A DNA stretch of 64,000 nt from Craurococcus roseus (GCF_039523795.1 NZ_BAAAFZ010000008.1:485931-549930), one strand, 5' to 3'; counted from the first letter of the stretch, positions 8,704-17,603 are shown. Made by a program: numbers and translations. Notes: generated from the letters alone by a model not told the origin.

Positions 8704-9483
8704 ATGGACGACGCGACCCTGCAGGCCGCCGCCGACAGGCTGACCTGGTTCCACTCCATGGAGTTGCGGCCCGCCGTCGTCACCAAGGGCATGAAGTCCC
8801 GCGATCTGCTGGCGTCGGAGGTCGAGGCCGTGCTCGGCCCCCTCGACCTCGGCGGCCGCAGCCTGCTCGACATCGGCGCCTGGAACGGCTTCTGGAGCTT
8901 CGAGGCCAAGCGCCGCGGCGCCGGGCGCGTGGTGGCGATGGACCACTACACCTGGCGCCACCCGGACTACCGCGGGCGCGAGGCCTTCGACCTCGCGCGC
9001 GCCGCGCTGGGGCTGGAGATCGAGGCCGTGGAGGCCGACGTGACCGTGCTCGGCCCGGATTTCGGCCGGTTCGACGCCGTGCTATTCCTCGGCGTCCTGT
9101 ACCACCTGGAGGACCCGCTGCCGGTCTTCCGCACGCTGCGGGCGTTGACCGGGCAGGTGCTGGTGCTGGAGACGCACCAGGACATGCTCGACTGCCCGCG
9201 GCCGGCGATGGCGCACTACCCGGGCAAGGAACTCGCCGGCGACGAGACCAACTGGTGGGGCCCCAACCCGGCCCTGGTCTACCGGCTGCTGGCGCGGGCG
9301 GGCTTCGCCCGGGTCTACTACCAGGACCACCCCGTCTACGGACGGGCGCGCGGCGTGTTCCACGCCTTGCCCGAGGCCACTCCCGGCGGCGTGCTGCCGG
9401 AAGCGCCGGCGCATTGGCTCGACCTCGGCGCGCCCGGCGCCCTGGCGTCGCTGGTGGTGGGCGGCGGCCGCGCGACCGCTTGA
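8704..9483 (+). CDS. Class I SAM-dependent methyltransferase (DUF1698/CmoB-like)
   Basis: 259 residues from ATG 8704. A Rossmann methyltransferase core is clear: SAM motif I LLDIGAWNGFWS near residues 54-65, an acidic end of strand 2 (MDHYTW, about 79-84) and motif IV FDAVLFLGVLYHLEDP near 121-136. The W-N-G-F-W-S and L-Y-H-L-E-D-P wording matches the DUF1698 family, which includes CmoB-like enzymes and glycan or natural-product methyltransferases. The substrate cannot be deduced. The gene stands alone; the next genes are convergent. The start is supported by protein length, but no strong Shine-Dalgarno site is visible. Confidence 0.75.
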   Translation: MDDATLQAAADRLTWFHSMELRPAVVTKGMKSRDLLASEVEAVLGPLDLGGRSLLDIGAWNGFWSFEAKRRGAGRVVAMDHYTWRHPDYRGREAFDLARAALGLEIEAVEADVTVLGPDFGRFDAVLFLGVLYHLEDPLPVFRTLRALTGQVLVLETHQDMLDCPRPAMAHYPGKELAGDETNWWGPNPALVYRLLARAGFARVYYQDHPVYGRARGVFHALPEATPGGVLPEAPAHWLDLGAPGALASLVVGGGRATA

Positions 9484-9529
9484 GGGGCCGTGCCGGGCGC
9501 GCTGGGACCGCTGGCCGGTGCCGCGCCCG

Positions 9530-10078
9530 TCAGGCCGACAACGACGCGAGCAGCGCTTCGACGGTGACGCCGATCAGCAGGTCCAGGCCGAGCATGGCCA
9601 TCGCCAAGCCGCGGCTGCCGAGCGTGGTCCGCGCCAGGAAGAAGACGAGCCAGAGCTGGTAGCCGAGCGTCGCCAAGGCCAGCGCCGACGCCAGGGCGCC
9701 GGGCAAGCCGAGCATGGCCGTCGCGCTCACGGCGAGGAACAGCAGGTACTGCACCACGTTCGCCCAGTTCCACGCGGCGATGAAGTGCGGCCACGCCGAG
9801 ACGCGCCCGGATGCCTGCGCGAGCGCGTGCGAGGCCACCGCGAAACCGGCCCAGCCGCCGCCGCGGGCGAGGAGGTGCAGGAGCAGGGCGTGGCCGACGC
9901 CCGCCGCCGGCGGCTCCCCGGCCCAGTCGAACAGCATCAGCGCCAGCAGGCCGGGCAGGCAGAGGGCGGCGGCCCAGAAGGAGCGCGCGGCGCCCTCCGG
10001 CGTGTCCTCGATCAGCATGGCGCCGTGCGCCTGCCCGCGCGCGAGCATGAAGGCGCCGCGCAAACCGGCTTCGATCAC
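9530..10078 (-). CDS. Hypothetical membrane protein downstream of dapE
   Basis: 182 residues. It is strongly hydrophobic, with about four to five predicted membrane segments (roughly 35-55, 62-85, 100-125, 127-150 and 155-178) separated by short loops. It contains an aromatic W-P-H-F-I-A-A-W-N-W-A-N patch near 96-107. No enzyme motif is recognisable. It lies 59 nt after dapE on the same strand and probably ends the dapD-dapE transcript. The topology recalls Yip1-like or small integral membrane families, but I do not assign it. Confidence 0.6.
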   Translation of the reverse strand: MIEAGLRGAFMLARGQAHGAMLIEDTPEGAARSFWAAALCLPGLLALMLFDWAGEPPAAGVGHALLLHLLARGGGWAGFAVASHALAQASGRVSAWPHFIAAWNWANVVQYLLFLAVSATAMLGLPGALASALALATLGYQLWLVFFLARTTLGSRGLAMAMLGLDLLIGVTVEALLASLSA

Positions 10079-10137
10079 CGTCCGGAGCGGGGGCGACGGC
10101 GGAGGCGGGGGCGGCGGGGCGCCTTGGCCGGCGCCGC

Positions 10138-11280
10138 TCAGGCCAGGACCTCTTCCAGCACGGCGCGGTACAGCGCGGCGAGGTCGCGCAGCTCCTGCAC
10201 GGGCACGCGCTCGTCCACCTGGTGCATGGTGACGCCGACCCCGCCCAGCTCCGCCACCGGGCAGAAGCGGGCGATGAAGCGGGCGTCGGAGGTGCCGCCG
10301 CCGGTGTCGAGCGCGGGCCTCTCGCCGGTGGCGCGCTCCACGGCACGGAGGAGGCGGTCGAGGAAGGGGCCGGGCGGGGTGCGGAAGCTCTCGCCGGAGA
10401 CGGAGACGCGCAGATCGTAGCGGGCCCCCTCGGCGCGGAGGGCCGCGTGCAGCATCTCGGTCAAGGACGCGCCGGTGTGGCGGTCGTTGAAGCGGATGTT
10501 GAGCATCGCCCGCGCTTCGGCCGGTATGACGTTGGACGCCGTGTTGCCTACGTCGAAGCCGGTGACTTGCAGGGTGGAGGGCTCGAAGCCTTCGCTGCCT
10601 TCGTCAAGCGGCGTCGCGGTCAGGCCGTGCAGCACGCGCACGAGGCGGTGGACCGGGTTGTCGGCGCGTTGCGGGTAGGCGCTGTGGCCCTGCTTGCCGT
10701 GGAGCGTGACAAAGGCGTTCATGCTGCCGCGGCGGCCGGTCTTCACCGTGTCGCCGAGGCGGGCGCGGCTGGTCGGCTCGCCCACCAGCGCCATGTCGGG
10801 CGTGTGGCCGTTGGCGGCCATCCACTCCAGCACGCGGGCGGTGCCGTCCACCGCGGCGCCTTCCTCATCGCCGGTGATGAGGAGGGAGACGCTGCCGGGG
10901 TGGTCGGGCCGCGCAGCGACGAAGTCCGACACGGCGGCGAGGAAGGCGGCGACGCCGCCCTTCATGTCGCAGGCGCCGCGGCCGTGCAGCGCGCCGTCGC
11001 GCACCACAGGATCGAACGGGTCGTGCGTCCAGCCCTTGTCGCCCGGCGGCACCACGTCGGTGTGGCCGGCCCAGCAGAAGTGCGGCGAACCCGTGCCGCG
11101 GCGGGCGAACAGGTTCTCCACTTCACCGAAGCGGAGCCGGTGGCAGGCGAAGCCGAGCGGGCGCAGCGCGTCCTCCACCACGCCGATCGCGCCGTCGTCG
11201 GCGGGCGTGATGCTGCGGCAGCGGATCAGCGCTTGGGCGATGGGGAGCGGGTCGGTCGTCCCCGGCCCGTGTTCAGTCAC
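10138..11280 (-). CDS. dapE: Succinyl-diaminopimelate desuccinylase
   Basis: 380 residues. DapE hydrolyses N-succinyl-LL-diaminopimelate in the succinylase branch of lysine and peptidoglycan precursor synthesis. It is an M20 metallopeptidase-fold enzyme: zinc ligands His73 (in GHTDVVP) and Asp105 (in DMKGG), catalytic Glu139/Glu140 (GDEEG), and a distal ligand His near the C-terminus (MHQVDE). The dimerisation domain lies at about 180-295. It overlaps the end of dapD by 8 nt, so the two consecutive pathway enzymes are co-translated. Confidence 0.96.
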   Translation of the reverse strand: MTEHGPGTTDPLPIAQALIRCRSITPADDGAIGVVEDALRPLGFACHRLRFGEVENLFARRGTGSPHFCWAGHTDVVPPGDKGWTHDPFDPVVRDGALHGRGACDMKGGVAAFLAAVSDFVAARPDHPGSVSLLITGDEEGAAVDGTARVLEWMAANGHTPDMALVGEPTSRARLGDTVKTGRRGSMNAFVTLHGKQGHSAYPQRADNPVHRLVRVLHGLTATPLDEGSEGFEPSTLQVTGFDVGNTASNVIPAEARAMLNIRFNDRHTGASLTEMLHAALRAEGARYDLRVSVSGESFRTPPGPFLDRLLRAVERATGERPALDTGGGTSDARFIARFCPVAELGGVGVTMHQVDERVPVQELRDLAALYRAVLEEVLA

Positions 11281-12109
11281 GCAGCAACTCGTTGATGGAG
11301 GTCTTCGCGCGGGTCTGCGCGTCCACCTTCTTCACGATCACCGCGCAGTAGAGCGAAGGGCCGGGCGAGCCGTCCGGCAACGCCTTTCCCGGCAGGCTGC
11401 CCGGCACCACCACGGAGTAGGCGGGCACGCGGCCCATGTGGATCGCGCCGGTGGCGCGGTCGATGATCTTGGTGCTGGCGCCGAGGAAGACGCCCATGGA
11501 AAGCACCGCGCCGCGCTCCACCACCACGCCTTCCGCCACTTCGGAGCGGGCGCCGACGAAGCAGTCGTCCTCGATGACGACCGGGTTGGCCTGCAAGGGC
11601 TCCAGCACGCCGCCGATGCCGACGCCGCCGGAGATGTGGACGTTGGCGCCGATCTGCGCGCAGGAGCCGACCGTGGCCCAGGTGTCCACCATGGTGTTGC
11701 GGCCGACATGGGCGCCGGCGTTTACGAAGGAGGGCATCAGCACGACGCCAGGGGCGATGTAAGCCGAGCGGCGCACCACGGCGCCGGGCACGGCGCGGAA
11801 GCCGGCCTCGCGGAAGCGGTTCGGGCCCCAATCGGCGAATTTGAGCGGCACCTTGTCGTAGGCGCCGGCGGCGGTGTCCATGGGGGCGGAGTCGGTCAGG
11901 CGGAAGCTGAGCAGCACCGCCTGCTTGAGCCACTGGTTGACGCGCCAGCCGCCCTGCCCGTCCGGCTCGGCGACGCGGGCTTGGCCGGAGTCGAGCGCCT
12001 CCAGCGCCGCGTCTACCACCGCGCGGTCGTCGCCGCCGGTCGATGGCGAAAGGGTGTCGCGCCGCTCCCACAAGGCTTCGATGCGCGGGCGGAGCGTTGT
12101 GGTGTCCAT
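11273..12109 (-). CDS. dapD: Tetrahydrodipicolinate N-succinyltransferase
   Basis: 278 residues. DapD succinylates tetrahydrodipicolinate, the step that provides the substrate chain for dapE immediately downstream. An N-terminal helical domain (1-100) is followed by a left-handed parallel beta-helix of hexapeptide repeats (about 105-240) with many small and Val/Ile residues, as in other trimeric acyltransferases. The block G-P-N-R-F-R-E-A near residue 95 is typical of the family. The length matches proteobacterial DapD. Confidence 0.95.
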   Translation of the reverse strand: MDTTTLRPRIEALWERRDTLSPSTGGDDRAVVDAALEALDSGQARVAEPDGQGGWRVNQWLKQAVLLSFRLTDSAPMDTAAGAYDKVPLKFADWGPNRFREAGFRAVPGAVVRRSAYIAPGVVLMPSFVNAGAHVGRNTMVDTWATVGSCAQIGANVHISGGVGIGGVLEPLQANPVVIEDDCFVGARSEVAEGVVVERGAVLSMGVFLGASTKIIDRATGAIHMGRVPAYSVVVPGSLPGKALPDGSPGPSLYCAVIVKKVDAQTRAKTSINELLRD

Positions 12110-12422
12110 GGGCGGCGTCTCGGAAGTGGGGAGGCGTCCGGCCTCCGCGGGCGGCGGACCTTGCCGACGCGGGCCGCGGGGGTCAACGCGGGTCGGAAAG
12201 GGCAGCGCCCGTCCCTATGGTGGCGTGGCGCAGCCCTTGCGCATCTAAACTGCCTTGTTGCGCGTTCGGCAATCGGGGCGCTGCGCGCGACGCAACCGGC
12301 AATGGGCCATGGCGCATGACCGACGATCCGGAGTTCGCCCGCCAGATGGAAGCCGCCCGCGAGACCATGCGGCGTCGGCGCGGCGCCTTGCGGGAGTTGG
12401 CGAAGACCTGCCCGGAAGCCGG
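12110..12422. other. Divergent gap between dapD and argB
   Basis: This gap separates the dapD start from the argB stop; both genes are read leftward. It should contain the dapD promoter. On the plus strand an ATG at 12316 opens a frame whose first 30 codons read like a real small protein (see the separate entry) and which then runs antisense through the argB end. No terminator hairpin for argB was identified with confidence. Confidence 0.45.
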
Positions 12423-12738
12423 TCAGGCCCGGATCAGCGTCCCCGCGCCCCGGTTGGTGAACAGTTCGCGCAGCACCGCGTGTGGTACGCGGCCGTCCAT
12501 GATCACCGCGCCCTTCACCCCGCCGCGCACCGCGGACACGCAGGTCTCGACCTTCGGGATCATGCCGCCGGAGATCCAGCCGGCCTCGATGCCGGCCTGC
12601 ACCTCGGCCACTGTCATCTCGGGGACCAGCTTGCCGCCGCGGTCCAGCACGCCGGCCACGTCCGTCATCATCAGCAGGCGCTCGGCGCCGAGCGCGCCGG
12701 CGATGGCGCCCGCCACCGTGTCGGCGTTGATGTTGTAG
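12316..12738 (+). CDS. Possible small protein running antisense into argB
   Basis: The first 30 residues (MTDDPEFARQMEAARETMRR, then RGALRELAK) form a charged amphipathic helix that resembles short hypothetical proteins of about 35 residues from Rhodospirillales. This is recollection rather than a search. After residue 35 the frame is simply the antisense of argB and reads as low-complexity Ser/Pro/Thr. Either the native stop codon has been lost or the similarity is fortuitous. No clear ribosome binding site precedes the ATG. Treat the extent as uncertain: only 12316 to about 12420 has protein-like composition. Confidence 0.25.
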   Translation: MTDDPEFARQMEAARETMRRRRGALRELAKTCPEAGQARISVPAPRLVNSSRSTACGTRPSMITAPFTPPRTADTQVSTFGIMPPEIQPASMPACTSATVISGTSLPPRSSTPATSVIISRRSAPSAPAMAPATVSALML

Positions 12739-13307
12739 GTCTGCCCGTCGGCGCCGACGCCCACCGGCGCCACCACCGGCACGATGTCGGCGCCGATCAG
12801 CAGGCGCAGCACGCGCGTGTCCACGCTTTCCGGCTCGCCGACGAAGCCGAGGTCGAGCACCTGCTCGATGCGGCTGTCCGGGTCGCGCACCGTGCGCGTC
12901 AGCTTCCGCGCGCGGATCAAGCCGCCGTCCTTGCCGGAGATGCCGACCGCGATGGCGCCGGCGCGGGTGATGGCCTCCGCCACCTGCTTGTTCACCGGGC
13001 CGGCGAGGACCATCTCGACCACGTCCAGCATCGCCGCATCCGTCACGCGCAGGCCCTGGACGAAGGTGGACTTCACGTCCAGCCGCTTCAGCATGGCGTT
13101 GATCTGCGGCCCGCCGCCGTGGACCACCACCGGGTTCACGCCCACCTGCTCCAGGAACGCCACGTCGCGGCCGAACCGCAGCGCCGTTCCTTCCTCGCCC
13201 ATGGCGTGCCCGCCGTACTTCACCACGACGATCTGGTCGTCGTAGCGCTTGAGGAAGGGCAGCGCGCCCGCGACGATCTCCATCTGGTCGGGCGTGGGTT
13301 CGGGCAT
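12423..13307 (-). CDS. argB: Acetylglutamate kinase
   Basis: 294 residues. ArgB phosphorylates N-acetylglutamate, the second step of arginine synthesis and the usual feedback point. The amino-acid kinase fold shows the phosphate-binding lysine in V-V-K-Y-G-G-H-A (about residue 29), the Gly-rich HGGGP block near 63-67 and the N-I-N-A-D nucleotide-side motif near 193. Length and motifs are standard. It lies 76 nt downstream of engB in the rpmH-to-dapE minus-strand block, an arrangement seen in many alphaproteobacteria. Confidence 0.96.
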   Translation of the reverse strand: MPEPTPDQMEIVAGALPFLKRYDDQIVVVKYGGHAMGEEGTALRFGRDVAFLEQVGVNPVVVHGGGPQINAMLKRLDVKSTFVQGLRVTDAAMLDVVEMVLAGPVNKQVAEAITRAGAIAVGISGKDGGLIRARKLTRTVRDPDSRIEQVLDLGFVGEPESVDTRVLRLLIGADIVPVVAPVGVGADGQTYNINADTVAGAIAGALGAERLLMMTDVAGVLDRGGKLVPEMTVAEVQAGIEAGWISGGMIPKVETCVSAVRGGVKGAVIMDGRVPHAVLRELFTNRGAGTLIRA

Positions 13308-13383
13308 CGGCCGGGTGTCCTCGCGGCGGGCAGGGCCGGGCGGCTCTAGGCGGCGTGCGCCAGGGGGTCAAGCCGCGCCCGGA

Positions 13384-14079
13384 TCAAGCCGCCGCCGGCA
13401 AGGCGAACGCCGCGATCTCGGCGCGCAGTTCCGGGACGCCCTCGCCCGTCTCGGCGCTGGTCGCCAGCACCAGCGGGTGGCCGGCGGTGTGGCCGCGGGC
13501 CAGGGCCTCGACCTCTTCGCGCCGCCGGGCGAGTTGGGCGGGCTTGGTGTCGTCCGCCTTGGTCAGCACGATCTGGAAGGCCACGGCGGCGTCGTTGAGC
13601 AGCCGCATGGCCTGGCGGTCGTTCGCCTTGGTCTCGATGCGCGCGTCCAGCAGCAGCAGCACGCGCCGGAGCGTCGCGCGGCCGCGCAGGAAGTCGAACA
13701 TCATGTCCTGCCAGTCTTCCTTCACGCTCCTGGACGCCTTGGCGTAGCCGTAGCCCGGCATGTCCACGAGGGTCAGGCGGCCCTCGCCCAGGTCGAAGAA
13801 GTTGAGCTGGCGCGTGCGCCCCGGCGTGCGCGACACGCGGGCGAGCGCGTTCTGGCCGGTCAGCGCGTTCACCAGCGACGACTTGCCGACGTTGGAGCGG
13901 CCGCAGAAGGCGACCTCCGGCGCCGTGGCCGGCGGCAGCCCGTCGAGTTGCTGCGCGGCGTGGAAGAAGCGGCAGGGCCGGGCGAAGAGCAGGCGCCCGG
14001 CTTCCAAGAGCGCCGCCCGCTCTTCGTCCGTCCGCGCCTCCGCGAGGCCGCCGGCGGCGGCGGTGGCGGCGTCGATCAC
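13384..14079 (-). CDS. engB: Ribosome biogenesis GTP-binding protein EngB/YsxC
   Basis: 231 residues from the GTG at 14079, which overlaps the yidC stop (GTGA). This essential GTPase acts in 50S subunit assembly. Its G motifs are intact: G1 GRSNVGKS at 60-67, a G2 threonine in the S-R-T-P-G-R-T stretch, G3 DMPGYG and G4 TKAD. Longer readings that continue upstream inside yidC are artefacts of an open frame in GC-rich DNA. The N-terminal 45 residues are an Ala/Glu-rich extension. Confidence 0.94.
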   Translation of the reverse strand: MIDAATAAAGGLAEARTDEERAALLEAGRLLFARPCRFFHAAQQLDGLPPATAPEVAFCGRSNVGKSSLVNALTGQNALARVSRTPGRTRQLNFFDLGEGRLTLVDMPGYGYAKASRSVKEDWQDMMFDFLRGRATLRRVLLLLDARIETKANDRQAMRLLNDAAVAFQIVLTKADDTKPAQLARRREEVEALARGHTAGHPLVLATSAETGEGVPELRAEIAAFALPAAA

Positions 14080-15902
14080 TCGGCGGGCGCTTTCTTCTTG
14101 TCGGGCTTCTCCGACGCCACGGCGGGCGGGGCCGCTTTGCCGCCACCGCCCTTCGCCGTCCGCTGCGCTTCCAGCCGCATGATGTACCATTGCTGCGCGA
14201 TGGAGAGCAGGTTGTTCCAGGCCCAGTAGATCACCAGGCCGGCCGGGAAGGAGGCCAGCATGAAGGTGAAGATCACCGGCATCCACTGGAAGATCTTCGC
14301 CTGCACCGGGTCGGGCGGCTGCGGGTTCAGCTTCTGCTGGACCCACATCGTCGCGCCCATGATGAGCGCCCAGGCCGGCATGTGCAGGTAGCCGCCCGAC
14401 CAGGCCGCCGGGTCGAAGGGCAGCAGGCCGAACAGGTTGAACAGGTTGGTCGGGTCGGGCGCCGAGAGGTCCCTGATCCAGCCGTAGAAGGGCGCGTGCC
14501 GCATCTCGATGGAGACGAGCAGGACCTTGTAGAGCGCGAAGAACACCGGGATCTGGATGAGGATGGGCAGGCAGCCGGAGGCGGGGTTGATCTTCTCCGT
14601 CCGGTACAGCGCCATCATCTCGGTCTGGGCCTTGGCCGGGTCGTCTTTGTGCCGCTCCCGGATCTCCTGCATCTTTGGGCCGAAGACCTTCATCCGGCTC
14701 ATCGACTTGTAGGCCTTGTTGGCCAACGGGAAGAAGGCGAGCTTGAGCGCGAATGTGAAGATCAGGATGGCGAGGCCGTAGTTGCCCACCACCTGGGCGA
14801 TCCAGTGCAGCGCGTGGAAGAAGGGCTTGGTCAGGAAGTAGAACCAGCCGAAGTCCACCGCCTTGTCGAAATCCGGGATGCCGAAGCGGTCGCCGTAGGA
14901 GTCGAGCAGGTACACTTCCTTGGCGCCGGCGAAGAGGCGCACCGCCTGCCCGCCGCCGGTGGCGCCGGCCGGCACCTGCACTGGCCCGGTCGGCGCGAAG
15001 TCCACCTGCCAGCGGTCCTCCGGCCCGCGCGGCCCCGGCTCCTGCGTGGCGCGGTAGGTGGCGCGGACCCGCGCGGACTGGTCCACGGGCGCCAAGGCCG
15101 TCAGCCAGTACTTGTCGGTGATGCCGGCCCAGCCGCCGGTGGTCTCCTGCTCGAAGGCGACGCCCGCCCGCTTGGCCGCCTCGTCCTTGGCCGAGGAGTA
15201 GGTCACCTCGCGCAAGCGGCCGTCGAGCACGCCGGTGAAGCCCTCGTGCAGCACCGCCCAGCCCTCGACGGGCGGCGTGCGCTCGCGCCGCACCCGAACC
15301 CAGGGCAGCACGGAGATCGGCTCCCCGGAGTTGTTGCGCACGCGCTGCTCGGCCGTGACCATGTAGTTCTCGTCGAGCGAGAGCACGATCTCGAAGACCT
15401 GCCCCTGCCCGTTGTCCCAGCGCAGCGTCACCGGAGAGCCGGGCGAAAGGCGGCCACCCTCCGCTTGCCAGTCGGTGTCGTTGGTCGGGACAGCGGTGCG
15501 CCCGTCCGCCGCGGTCCAGCCCCATTGCGCGTAGTAGGGCGCGCCGCCGTCACGCGGCGCCAGCATCCGCACCAGCGGCGATCTCGGATCGGGCGTTTCG
15601 TGGTAGCCGCGGAGCACCAGGTCGTCCAAGCGGGCGCCGCGGAGCGACAGCGTGCCCTGCACGCGCGGCCCCTCCACAGGCAGCCTCGCCGCGGGCGTGC
15701 GCGGCACGCCGGCCGCGGGGGCGGCCTCGGTCGGCGTGCGGAGCGGCCCGTCCGGGCCCGGCCGGGGAACCTGCTGCCCCGCGGCCTCCACCTGCTGCTG
15801 GCGCGCCAACTGCGCTTCCCGCGACGGCCGGTTGTAGAGGTCGAACAGCAGCAGGATGCCGATGGAGATGGCGATCGCCGCGAAGAGGCGCTTCTGGTCC
15901 AT
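14076..15902 (-). CDS. yidC: Membrane protein insertase YidC
   Basis: 608 residues from ATG 15902 (MDQKRLF), the conserved YidC start; the open frame continues upstream across yidD without support. YidC inserts and folds inner-membrane proteins alone or with Sec. TM1 is at residues 5-22, followed by a Gln/Pro-rich linker and a large periplasmic beta-sandwich (about 70-350). The conserved five-helix insertase core (about 365-580) carries the hydrophilic-groove arginine region near M-K-V-F-G-P-K. The tail is short and Lys-rich (K-P-D-K-K-K), which can contact ribosomes. Confidence 0.96.
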   Translation of the reverse strand: MDQKRLFAAIAISIGILLLFDLYNRPSREAQLARQQQVEAAGQQVPRPGPDGPLRTPTEAAPAAGVPRTPAARLPVEGPRVQGTLSLRGARLDDLVLRGYHETPDPRSPLVRMLAPRDGGAPYYAQWGWTAADGRTAVPTNDTDWQAEGGRLSPGSPVTLRWDNGQGQVFEIVLSLDENYMVTAEQRVRNNSGEPISVLPWVRVRRERTPPVEGWAVLHEGFTGVLDGRLREVTYSSAKDEAAKRAGVAFEQETTGGWAGITDKYWLTALAPVDQSARVRATYRATQEPGPRGPEDRWQVDFAPTGPVQVPAGATGGGQAVRLFAGAKEVYLLDSYGDRFGIPDFDKAVDFGWFYFLTKPFFHALHWIAQVVGNYGLAILIFTFALKLAFFPLANKAYKSMSRMKVFGPKMQEIRERHKDDPAKAQTEMMALYRTEKINPASGCLPILIQIPVFFALYKVLLVSIEMRHAPFYGWIRDLSAPDPTNLFNLFGLLPFDPAAWSGGYLHMPAWALIMGATMWVQQKLNPQPPDPVQAKIFQWMPVIFTFMLASFPAGLVIYWAWNNLLSIAQQWYIMRLEAQRTAKGGGGKAAPPAVASEKPDKKKAPAE

Positions 15903-15913
15903 TGGGAGGGCGT

Positions 15914-16150
15914 TCAGCCTTGCGAGGGCGGTGGCGGCACCGGGTCGTAGCCGCCCGGGTGCCAAGGGTTGCAGCGGAGGACGCGCTTGGCGGCGAACCA
16001 GGCGCCGCGCGCGGCGCCGTGGCCGCGCAGCGCTTCCAGCGCGTAGTCGCTGCACGAAGGATGGAAGCGGCAGTTGCAGCCGAGCACCGGCCGCAGGGTC
16101 CATTGGTAGGCGAGCACGGCGCCCCGGAGCGCGGCGGCGGCGGCGTCCAT
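15914..16150 (-). CDS. yidD: Membrane protein insertion efficiency factor YidD
   Basis: 78 residues. YidD is a small membrane-associated helper of YidC-dependent insertion. The three-cysteine block C-N-C-R-F-H-P-S-C-S-D-Y (about residues 25-36) and the W-H-P-G-G-Y-D-P-V-P end are diagnostic. Its ATG shares one base with the rnpA stop (TGATG), so it is coupled to rnpA, and yidC follows 11 nt downstream. Confidence 0.95.
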   Translation of the reverse strand: MDAAAAALRGAVLAYQWTLRPVLGCNCRFHPSCSDYALEALRGHGAARGAWFAAKRVLRCNPWHPGGYDPVPPPPSQG

Positions 16151-16509
16151 CACGCGCCCCCAGCGGGCACGCCCGCTTGCCGGAGCGCGCCGCGCAGGTC
16201 GCCGAGCAACTGCGCGAAGGGGCGGGTCGCCGTCGCGTCCCGCGCGATCAGCACCACGTCCCAGCCCGGCGCGGCCTCGGCGGAGAGCGTCAGCCGCGCC
16301 GCTTCGCGCAGGCGCCGCTTCGCGCGGTTTCGCACCACTGCGCCGCCGATCTTCTTGGTGGCGGTGAAGCCGACGCGGAGCGGCCGGTCGTCGCCGGCGC
16401 CGGAGGACAGGGCCTGGAGCACGAGGCCCGGGCGCGCGGCCTTGCGGCCCTTGGACGCCGCCCGGAGGAACTCGCCGCGCCGGGTCAGCCGGGGAAGGCG
16501 GCCCGGCAT
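16150..16509 (-). CDS. rnpA: Ribonuclease P protein component
   Basis: 119 residues, basic. RnpA binds RNase P RNA and aids 5' maturation of pre-tRNAs. The RNR signature (R-N-R-A-K-R-R-L-R-E, residues 60-69) and the aromatic/basic cleft residues upstream are present. It lies between rpmH and yidD in the canonical order. Its RNA partner, rnpB, is also in this window at 61.2 kb. Confidence 0.95.
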   Translation of the reverse strand: MPGRLPRLTRRGEFLRAASKGRKAARPGLVLQALSSGAGDDRPLRVGFTATKKIGGAVVRNRAKRRLREAARLTLSAEAAPGWDVVLIARDATATRPFAQLLGDLRGALRQAGVPAGGA

Positions 16510-16533
16510 GGCGTTGCCTCCTCGGTTGGGGTT

Positions 16534-16668
16534 CTAGGCGCTCAGCTTCTTCCGGCCCTTGGCGCGGCGGGCGTTGAGCACGTTGCGGCCGCCGACGGTC
16601 GCCATGCGGGAACGAAAGCCGTGCCGGCGCTTCCGGACGAGCTTGGAGGGCTGGTAGGTACGCTTCAC
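16534..16668 (-). CDS. rpmH: 50S ribosomal protein L34
   Basis: 44 residues, from a GTG start at 16668 with GGAG about 8 nt upstream. The whole protein matches L34: K-R-T-Y-Q-P-S at the start, the R-K-R-R-H-G-F-R-S-R-M core, then N-V-L-N-A-R-R-A-K-G-R-K and a short L-S-A end. It is the first gene of the rpmH-rnpA-yidD-yidC-engB run, so its promoter should lie in 16669-16847. Confidence 0.96.
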   Translation of the reverse strand: MKRTYQPSKLVRKRRHGFRSRMATVGGRNVLNARRAKGRKKLSA

Positions 16669-16847
16669 GGCTCGGAACTCCGTTCGGAAAACCGCCCGGG
16701 CGCCGCGGCCGGCGGCGCCGCACGGACGACAAGCCGGCGGCCCGTGCGCGGCCCCGGCGAAGGCGGGACGTATAGGGAAGGGGTGCCCCCCGGGTCAACC
16801 GCCGCTATGTAACCGTCGCCCGATCGGCACGGGGGTTTCGGAACGCG

Positions 16848-17585
16848 ATGGCGGCACATCACGACGCGGCGGCCCCGGCGGCTTGGCGCCGCTTGTGGCC
16901 GCTCGCGCTCATCGCTGCCGCGGCGGCGCTGGCTTACGCCCTCGGCCTGCACCGCTGGCTGTCCTTCGAGAGCCTGGGCGCGCACCGCGCGGCGCTGGCC
17001 GGCTTCGTTTCGGCCTCGCCGGTCCTGGCCGCGCTCCTCTACGTCGCAGCCTATGTCGTGGTGGTGGCCTTTTCCTTGCCCGGCGGCGCGGTGATGACGG
17101 TGGCGGGGGGCTTCCTGTTCGGGCCGTGGCTGGGCGCGGCGCTGGCCGTGGCGGGCGCGACCCTCGGCGCTTCGGCGCTGTTCCTGGCCGCGCGGCACGC
17201 CCTGGCCGAGACGCTGGCGCGGCGGGCGGGGCCGCTGCTCGGGCGGGTGCGGGACGAACTGCGGCGGGACGGCTTCTGGTACCTGCTTTCCATCCGGCTG
17301 ATCCCGGTGGTGCCGTTCTGGCTCGCCAACCTGGCGCCGGCCCTGGCGGGGATGCCCTTCCCGGCCTATGCCGCCGCCACCCTGATCGGCATCGTCCCCG
17401 GCACGGCGGTCTTCGCCGGCATCGGGGCGGGCCTCGGCCAGATCCTCGACGCGGGGGGGCGGCCGGACCTTTCGGTGATCTTTTCCCCCGGCGTCCTCCT
17501 GCCCTTGGTGGGGTTGGCGGCGCTGTCGCTGCTCGGCGCCGTGGGCGGGCGTTACCTGCGCGCGCGGCGGCGCGCCTCCAACTGA
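16848..17585 (+). CDS. TVP38/TMEM64 (DedA-like) membrane protein
   Basis: 245 residues with about six hydrophobic segments. The SNARE-associated/VTT domain is recognisable from the central V-A-F-S-L-P-G-G-A run near 72-80, the G-P-W-L-G-A motif near 91-96 and the R-L-I-P-V-V-P-F stretch near 152-159. Family members act in lipid or ion homeostasis of the membrane; the precise substrate is unknown. The gene stands 18 nt upstream of a flavin disulfide-type oxidoreductase, a pairing seen repeatedly in bacteria and suggestive of a shared role. Confidence 0.85.
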   Translation: MAAHHDAAAPAAWRRLWPLALIAAAAALAYALGLHRWLSFESLGAHRAALAGFVSASPVLAALLYVAAYVVVVAFSLPGGAVMTVAGGFLFGPWLGAALAVAGATLGASALFLAARHALAETLARRAGPLLGRVRDELRRDGFWYLLSIRLIPVVPFWLANLAPALAGMPFPAYAAATLIGIVPGTAVFAGIGAGLGQILDAGGRPDLSVIFSPGVLLPLVGLAALSLLGAVGGRYLRARRRASN

Positions 17586-17603
17586 TTAGGGACGAAGCTC
17601 CGC

